Source: Caballeronia novacaledonica
GTDB lineage: Bacteria > Pseudomonadota > Gammaproteobacteria > Burkholderiales > Burkholderiaceae
Direction of reading: 5' to 3'
NCBI RefSeq assembly: GCF_900258035.1
Contig: NZ_OGTP01000040.1
Span: 1-34,389, forward strand
DNA: 34,389 nt
Position 1 is the stretch's first letter, and each line of letters begins with the position of its first letter. A program made the translations under genes and the position numbers. Shown here one piece after another: positions 34,179-34,389 of this stretch. The notes under the pieces are model-generated. The model was not told where the DNA came from, did not search any database, and was given only the letters and a program-made list of their open reading frames with translations.

Positions 34179-34389
34179 ATGTCGAAACGAATCATTCAGC
34201 TTGTTGCCGTCGCGGCGCTCGCGACTGCGGTATCGGTGCCGGCTCTGGCTGGCGACATGAACAATGCGCTCGGCGGCGGACTGGGCGGCGTGGCCGGCGC
34301 TGCGCTCGGGGGCGCCGTGGGCGGCAGCACGGGCGCGGTGCTCGGCGGAGCGGTGGGCGGGGGCGCTGGCGGCGCGGAGACGTCGAACC
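34179..34389 (+). CDS. Exported glycine-zipper protein (partial, runs off the window)
   Basis: ATG 34179 opens a frame that reads to the window end, giving 70 residues. A signal peptide (MSKRIIQLVAVAALATAVSV, then PALA) has a clear Ala-x-Ala cleavage site. The mature part is made of glycine-zipper repeats of the form G-G-x-x-G-A-x-L-G-G (ALGGGLGG, ALGGAVGG, VLGGAVGGG). Such segments form tightly packed helices in outer-membrane or periplasmic proteins. The C-terminus and any further domain are outside the window, so function is unknown. The gene is divergent from oxlT. Confidence 0.8.
   Translation, partial: MSKRIIQLVAVAALATAVSVPALAGDMNNALGGGLGGVAGAALGGAVGGSTGAVLGGAVGGGAGGAETSN

Noticed and set aside
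1..34389. CRISPR arrays, tRNA genes, insertion sequences or prophage
   Set aside because: I found no regularly spaced repeats, cloverleaf-like genes, transposase or integrase motifs; composition is uniform apart from short regulatory AT-rich patches.

Overview
The window is typical of a high-GC betaproteobacterium of the Burkholderiaceae, probably Caballeronia or Paraburkholderia. Evidence is the heavy G/C third-position bias, protein sequences of Burkholderia type, and the mix of a type VI secretion (T6SS) block, a full kdp potassium operon and an oxalate-degradation operon. All genes share similar codon use. I see no rRNA, tRNA, insertion sequence, integrase or CRISPR array. Functions are assigned by motif and family recognition only.

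Left part (1-12067). A leftward pair encodes an exported TPR-CHAT (caspase-like) protein and the N-terminus of a two-partner-secretion outer-membrane transporter. Divergent from it is a compact T6SS operon: tssJ, tssK, tssL, tssM, tagF and a membrane Ser/Thr kinase. These encode the trans-envelope complex, a baseplate connector and the threonine-phosphorylation control module. The sheath, Hcp, VgrG, ClpV, FHA protein and PppA phosphatase are absent from the window.

Middle part (12124-20273). A lytic transglycosylase MltA with an unusual insertion and a NarL-type response regulator follow the kinase on the same strand with short gaps. A convergent hybrid histidine kinase comes next, then a divergently transcribed protein with sigma-factor-like layout behind a palindromic site. 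A small GFA/methyltransferase operon faces an AraC-family regulator.

Right part (20295-34389). A tightly coupled kdp operon runs leftward (35-residue membrane microprotein, kdpF, A, B, C, D, E), with an AT-rich paired repeat upstream that may be a KdpE site. Beyond a short divergent hypothetical gene lies the oxalate module, also leftward: oxlT (oxalate/formate antiporter), oxc (oxalyl-CoA decarboxylase), frc (formyl-CoA transferase) and a single-PAS-domain protein. The oxc-frc part has its own sigma-70-like promoter, overlapped by a near-perfect palindrome. The window ends in a truncated glycine-zipper exported protein.

No intergenic stretch exceeds 300 bases. The longest are 33887-34178, 17420-17652 and 16422-16639; what they hold is listed below. 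The most promising little-described elements are the kdp leader microprotein, the exported CHAT protease paired with a TpsB transporter, the sigma-like gene with its palindrome beside the T6SS block, and the PAS-only protein in the oxalate operon.
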